This document shows positions 54,201-60,200 of a stretch of 64,000 nucleotides of DNA, in pieces. The translations under genes were made by a program, and so were the position numbers. Source of the stretch: Chelonoidis abingdonii (lineage: Eukaryota > Chordata > Testudines > Testudinidae). The stretch lies in NCBI RefSeq assembly GCF_003597395.2, contig NC_133773.1, positions 122,648,361 through 122,712,360 of the forward strand, read 5' to 3'. The number at the start of each line of letters is the position of its first letter. The first letter of the stretch is position 1. Below the pieces are notes generated by a model. The model searched no databases, was not told where the DNA came from, and saw only the letters and a program-made list of their open reading frames with translations.

Positions 54201-57200
54201 CAGGAGTACTTGTGGCACCTTAGAGACTAACAAATTTATTTCAGCATGAGCTTNAGTCTGTATCTGCAAAAAGAACAGGAGTACTTGTGGCACCTTAGAG
54301 ACTAACAAATTTATTTCAGCATAAGCTTTCATGAGCTACAGCTCACTTCTTTGGATGCATAAAACGGAATATACAGACAGGATATATTTATACATACAGA
54401 GAATATGAAAAGGTGGAAGTATGCATACCAACAGGAAGAGTTGTTTAGAATGCAGAGAGAAATGATAGGATGGATTCATTATATATAATAACTTAATTGA
54501 TGTTTGTAAAGCACTTTGGGTTTCTGAAATGAAAGGTGCAATATCAGTAAAAAAAATAAGTGTTAAAAGCCTCCAAGCTTTGAGTGCTTTTCTGAAACAA
54601 ATATAATTCATGCCTCCTATAAAGATTTTCTTTCAATATTATTTAGTAAACATTTTTAGGGACCAAAATATAATGAGACTAGTAAGAACAGAGATTTTGA
54701 AGTGATGCAGTTTTTGTAAACTGCCTGCAAATATAGCCTCACTAGGTAAAACTTCAGAAAGGGACAAATTTACTCTAAAAGCATGTGTTTAATGTACAGA
54801 AGTTATACATTTAAATTTTGCAAATCAATTACTTTAAAAATCTGTCTATTAGAAGCTATATATTTATTGGATATTATGCTGAATATTAGCCTGACTAAAA
54901 AAAACAACAAGGAGTCTGGTAGCAACCTGACTGCTGATACTTTGTAATGAAAATGAACAGTCAGCATCATTCTTCTCAGATTTTGCCTTAAAAATATCAG
55001 AGGCCTGGTAGAATTTCCATCAATTTTATCTTTGATTACTTTCCTTTTCCATCTTTTTTTTATAAACTGGGCTAAATTTACTTATGATCTTCTATGTCAG
55101 ACATGCACAAGAAAGACTTATACAGGTGCATCAATAAATCACATTGCTCTGGATTTTTATTTGTGACCTCCTTTGTTTAATTAAAATGTCCAGAATTTAC
55201 CTTCAACTCTTTTCATTGATGCATGCAGAAAACAGGGAGGGAGAAAAGTAAATTCAGGACTTTGTTCTGTGCCGGTGAGACTGCTGCAGAATTGCTGCAC
55301 AAGAGAAAAACCAGAGGCATTCAATAAATTGATGGATTCTTGATTAATGTCCTTTTTGCAACTCTGTTCAGCTCCACTGCAGGCTTTACGTCTAGAAGTG
55401 GTTCCAGTCATTGGGAGAAACCAGGAGGTGAATTTAACAGCCATCGTATTGCCCAAGAACCCTAACTTGACAGTCTTCTACTGGTGGATAGGAAATAATC
55501 TTCAGGTACACACAACATTTCATTGGAGATTTTTTTATAGCCTCTCTTCAGTAAGGATTGTGTCTAACATCTATTCCTTTCAGGAAAATACTCTCCTGGT
55601 GTACATGACATTTTGCAGAATACCTTCTGTTTCAAACAGTCTATGATACCATCTATTAGATGTTATTTAAACTCCATTCAGTGATCATGAACTTTCTCTG
55701 TTCCTTTCCCATTATTGCTATTTTTGTGATTCATTTTTTATTGATTTTCATAAACAAAAATATAAATGACTTGCAGTTTGTATGTTACAGAGTACCACAT
55801 ATTTCACAGGATATCCAATAGAATTATGTAATTTAAGCACCTTTATAGTTTGTCAAAGCTGAAAAATCAGACAATAACACAGACACAAGATGACACAAGA
55901 CACAAGGGTGGTGGTAATTATTATTATTATTAATAATAAGATACAAAGAAATAGGCAGGAAAGGGATGGAGGAGACCTCAGGTATAACAGAAGCCTGGCA
56001 TTATTTGAGCTATCTCAGAATTCTTTATCCAAGTGTATCAGGAAACAAGGTCCAATTTTTTTGAATTCGTATCATTGCTCTCTATGTCAATACGCTGTTC
56101 TTTCGCTGCTTACTCAGACAGGTTCAAATACCAGTGCTCTATTTTGGGCATAAACCTACTTCTCCATTTTTGTAAAATCACACACTTGATAATCATTGCA
56201 GCCTTTAAGAACCAAAATCTTGGTGGTGGAGTTAAACCCAGCGTATTACGTACATACGCTAAGGTATAATTCTCATTTGAGGACTGGTTGCAGAAATCAA
56301 GCACCATTTTCTCTCTTGTGTCCGCCTGACCATATGCATCAGGTTTTCTTTTTCTTTATTACAATGTCAACAAACTTCAGAGGATAAGGGCCTCATCTTG
56401 CACAACTTCTGTGATGTCCATTATTGCTATTTATGTGTAAATGGAAATTTCTCGTTTAGAATCAGGTTACTTCTCCAGATCATTTCCTTTAGTGGAGTCA
56501 CAAGTGTGTTGCAATTCACCACCTTTAAGGAAACTGTGATGTAATGCATCTGGGATTATGGCATCAGTGAATTATGAGAGCTTCTATTTATGTGATCATT
56601 AGAAGAGATGGGAATTGAAATACTGCACAGAAATATATACTTCTGACTAAGTCTGTTTCTGTGATGTTATATTTTTTACAGTTTGTTATAAAGGGATGAA
56701 GTTAAGTCTAAAAAGGCAATGACAAAAAAGGTGCTCACACACCATAATTATGGTCATAGATAGGTTAGATACATGGATCATAAAACGTTAAAAATCCAAA
56801 TATTTCTACTGGGACAGGATTATTCTCTTCTGTTCATTTGGGCTAATTATCTTTTAAAATAATTATTTTAAAGTGTATGAGTACAATGTAGTGCTCATAA
56901 GAGAGAGACTAAGATTACTGCTTGAGGGAGGAATAGTTCAGACAAGCACCATGCACCAGTCCATTATTCTAGTCTTGGGTCTTTCTTGAGCCCGGAATGC
57001 AGATCACTTGATATTATGTGGTGGATCTGTGATGTGCACAAATATGGACAAAGCACCTAATTCTGCAAGGTACAGAGCATCTCAGGTCCCTTTTGATATC
57101 TTTGGGAGTTGCAGAAGTGCACTAGGGCACCTGTATGGATCGGGCACTAAAATCAGGCCACAAAATTAATTTAATTGTAACTCATGATAGAATCTGAACT

Positions 57201-60200
57201 CAGGTGTGTAGAGGGGAAAGACCTATGCACTGAGGGCCTGACCCAGAGCCTAGTGATGTCAATGGGAGTCTTTACAGTCATTTCAGTAGGCTTTGGATCA
57301 AACCCTAATAGTCTCTCAGTTATATTAGAAGGAGGATCTGCTCAGTCTTTAAAAATGCGCGTCCCTTAGCTTTGTAATTCCAAAGTCAAACACCAGATTT
57401 TGAACACTGTTTAAGTATATTTTATATGCATTTTCTGAATGAAGGACTATTTTAGTTTTCAAGTATCCAACACAGGGCAAACATAGCTGGTGGTAGAGAA
57501 CTGGAATTCACTGATTAGTCTAACCATTGATTAAAATCACAGGAAAAAATCAATCTATTATTTGATCCTTCCAATATATTTCAATCATTAGTCCTTCATA
57601 CACATTTATTTCATAATTCTTCCTAGCATTCTTTTTTAAATTTTCCTTCTCTTTTAGCCACTTCTCACTTTGGACAGTTTTTTGGTGACAAGATTTGCTG
57701 AGACAGGTGAGGTGAGAGTTACAGTGCAGGCCTCCTGTGGGAACTCCATGCTGCAGGATTCCAAGATTGTCCAAGTTTTTGGTGAGACCATTTTACTCCC
57801 TCGTATTTTTTGTCCATTACATGTACATGTATGTACTTTACAGTTGCTCTTAGAGACCAGATCCTATTGTGAAATTTTATCCAATGCCATGTTAAACTCC
57901 TAAACTTAATTCACTAATCTATTCTGTAATGAAACGCCATTGAAATGAACGGAGAGAGGCTAAGGAAGAATTTGACCTGTATCCTGTATAGAAAATGCTT
58001 CCATGTTATTCCAAAGCACCACAGATAACAGTTGTCTTAAAGCAGCATTTTGGGCTATAACTGTAGAATACTGTAGAACTTATATGTTTTTATAATATTT
58101 TCAGGCATTCTGTTGATCTTACTACAGAAAGAATAATGTGAGAGGAGAGAAGTTCAGTGGGGCACATACTTTTATCATAAAAAACTTGAAAGAATTTGCC
58201 TGTTGTGATAACACCTCTTTGCTTAATGATTTGGGCATTTCTCTAGGAGTTTGGATTAGAAAGAGCTGCTGAAAAATGTTAAATGACCCTTTTGCCAATA
58301 GGCTGCATTAGATCTCAGTGTATTTTGCTGTGCTATGTAATGTGCTGACGAGGCCTGATGTACCATGAAAAATGTAAGAAGGAAGAAGGAATATTTAAAC
58401 TTGTATATCTCCTGTCAAATCTGGGTATCAGGGATATCTAATAAGTCTTACTTTGCTAAGGTTTGTAAATATGGAGAGTTAAAAGCTTCATATATCCTGG
58501 GGACACTCAGAGTGATACTTAGCTATTGTCCTAATATTCCAAGCAGACTCTGCCCTTTTTGCTTGTAATATGCTTTTTAATGACATCATGGTAAACATCA
58601 GAATTCAAGCTAAATAGAGCATTTGTAAACCTCTTGCCCTGTAACAAATGGATTTCATGAATGCCTGTGATACCATTTATAAATCCCTCAGCTTTTCAGA
58701 GAGCTTTAAAAATATAACCCCATTAGCATGGCTTGTAAGCCTATCATGCTTCTTACTTTTCACTACTGCAGCTGCTGTTAGTATTGGCAAATCCTGAGTC
58801 AAAGACCAACGGGGCATTGGGGTTGAGAAAAATAAAGACATCCTTAGAAAAAATAAATATAAAAATATGATTCTGTCTAAACTGCCCAAGAGATCACCTT
58901 TGGATCATTCATGCATTCCAAAGGATCTCTTTCTCTGCTTTGCATTAGGTTCTTCAGGTATATTTCCAAGAAGTCTGTAAGAAGAAAGGAAAGAATACAG
59001 AATCCTGTTTACTAAGGAACTGTCCATTTCTAATATTTCAGTTATTTTTGGATTATATTCATAGAAATGTTGGGAGTGTAGCTTATTTATTCTTTTAAAC
59101 AATGCAGTAGTTAGCCATTGCCATATCATTTCTGTTCATATTTTCACAGCTAGATTATAAAAAATATAAAGAAATATTCATTTTACATGAAAAAAGGAAA
59201 ATGCAATGCGCAAGAAACAGATGTTTATGATTCAGTAAGAATCAAGTCCATAGAATCATGCCCATTTAAAAACAAAAGAACCCACAGTTTTATGTATGGT
59301 GTAATATCTTAATGAAAAATTACTGGAAAGATAATTTTCAGTGGAGTATATGAAACTTGACTTAATGTTTTCCATGTTGTCTTTGATTGGTGGCGAGAAA
59401 TATTTAGACATAAGATGCTGGGAAACTGGGGAAAATACAAAAATCTAGTATTGGTCCATGCTACCTAGACTGTAAACTCCTTGGGGCAGGAACTGTCTTT
59501 CATTCTGTTTTTGTACAGCACCTAGCACAGTGGGGTCCTGGCCTGAAAATGAGTCTTGTACGAGCTTCTAAAAATACAAATAACAACAATAATAATGCTA
59601 ATAAAGCTTTTTTCCAGAGTTGTTATTTTCTACAAAACTGTTTTGCCCCAATTCTCTTTGAATTGTTCAAAAATGTTTCTTTTCCTGTTTCCAGATCATT
59701 TTCAAGTTCTTTCCCTAAAGTTTACTAAACATCTGGACATGTACAACCCCAACATACCAGAGTGGAGGGAAGACATAGGCCTGGTAGTAACACGACTTCT
59801 TGCAAAGGTGCTCTCTCAGTTTGCTCATAAACTGCTCCTTCTCCAGTCATAAAGTTGAAGGTTAAGTTAATGCCTTCCCATTTAGAAAAAAACAGGCGGG
59901 GCAGAACAATAAAACTATCCCCATGAGCGACATTTAAAAGCAGTTTGAGACCAGTGTCACTTGTGTAAATAGCCATAGATTACATTATTGCAGTACTGCC
60001 AGTTTATTTCCAACACAGCCTAATTGGGAATTAACAATAAAGACTCCTCTCAGGGATTTTGGGGCCAGGTGGAAATATTAACAAATACTTTGACTTTGTG
60101 AAAAAAGTGTAACATGAATGTGATGTAGTTAGGGATTACTAAAAGGGTACTATAATATACAACATTTAGTCTTTGATAGTTTTTCGTTGTTTTTTTTAAA

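Larger units (their letters stand above)
51508..55371 (+). other. SORCS2 intron 8
   Basis: 3864 bp. A palindromic repeat lies at about 51835-52090, and Penelope tails with one N at 54016-54445. The remainder is AT-rich intron. Confidence 0.7.
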
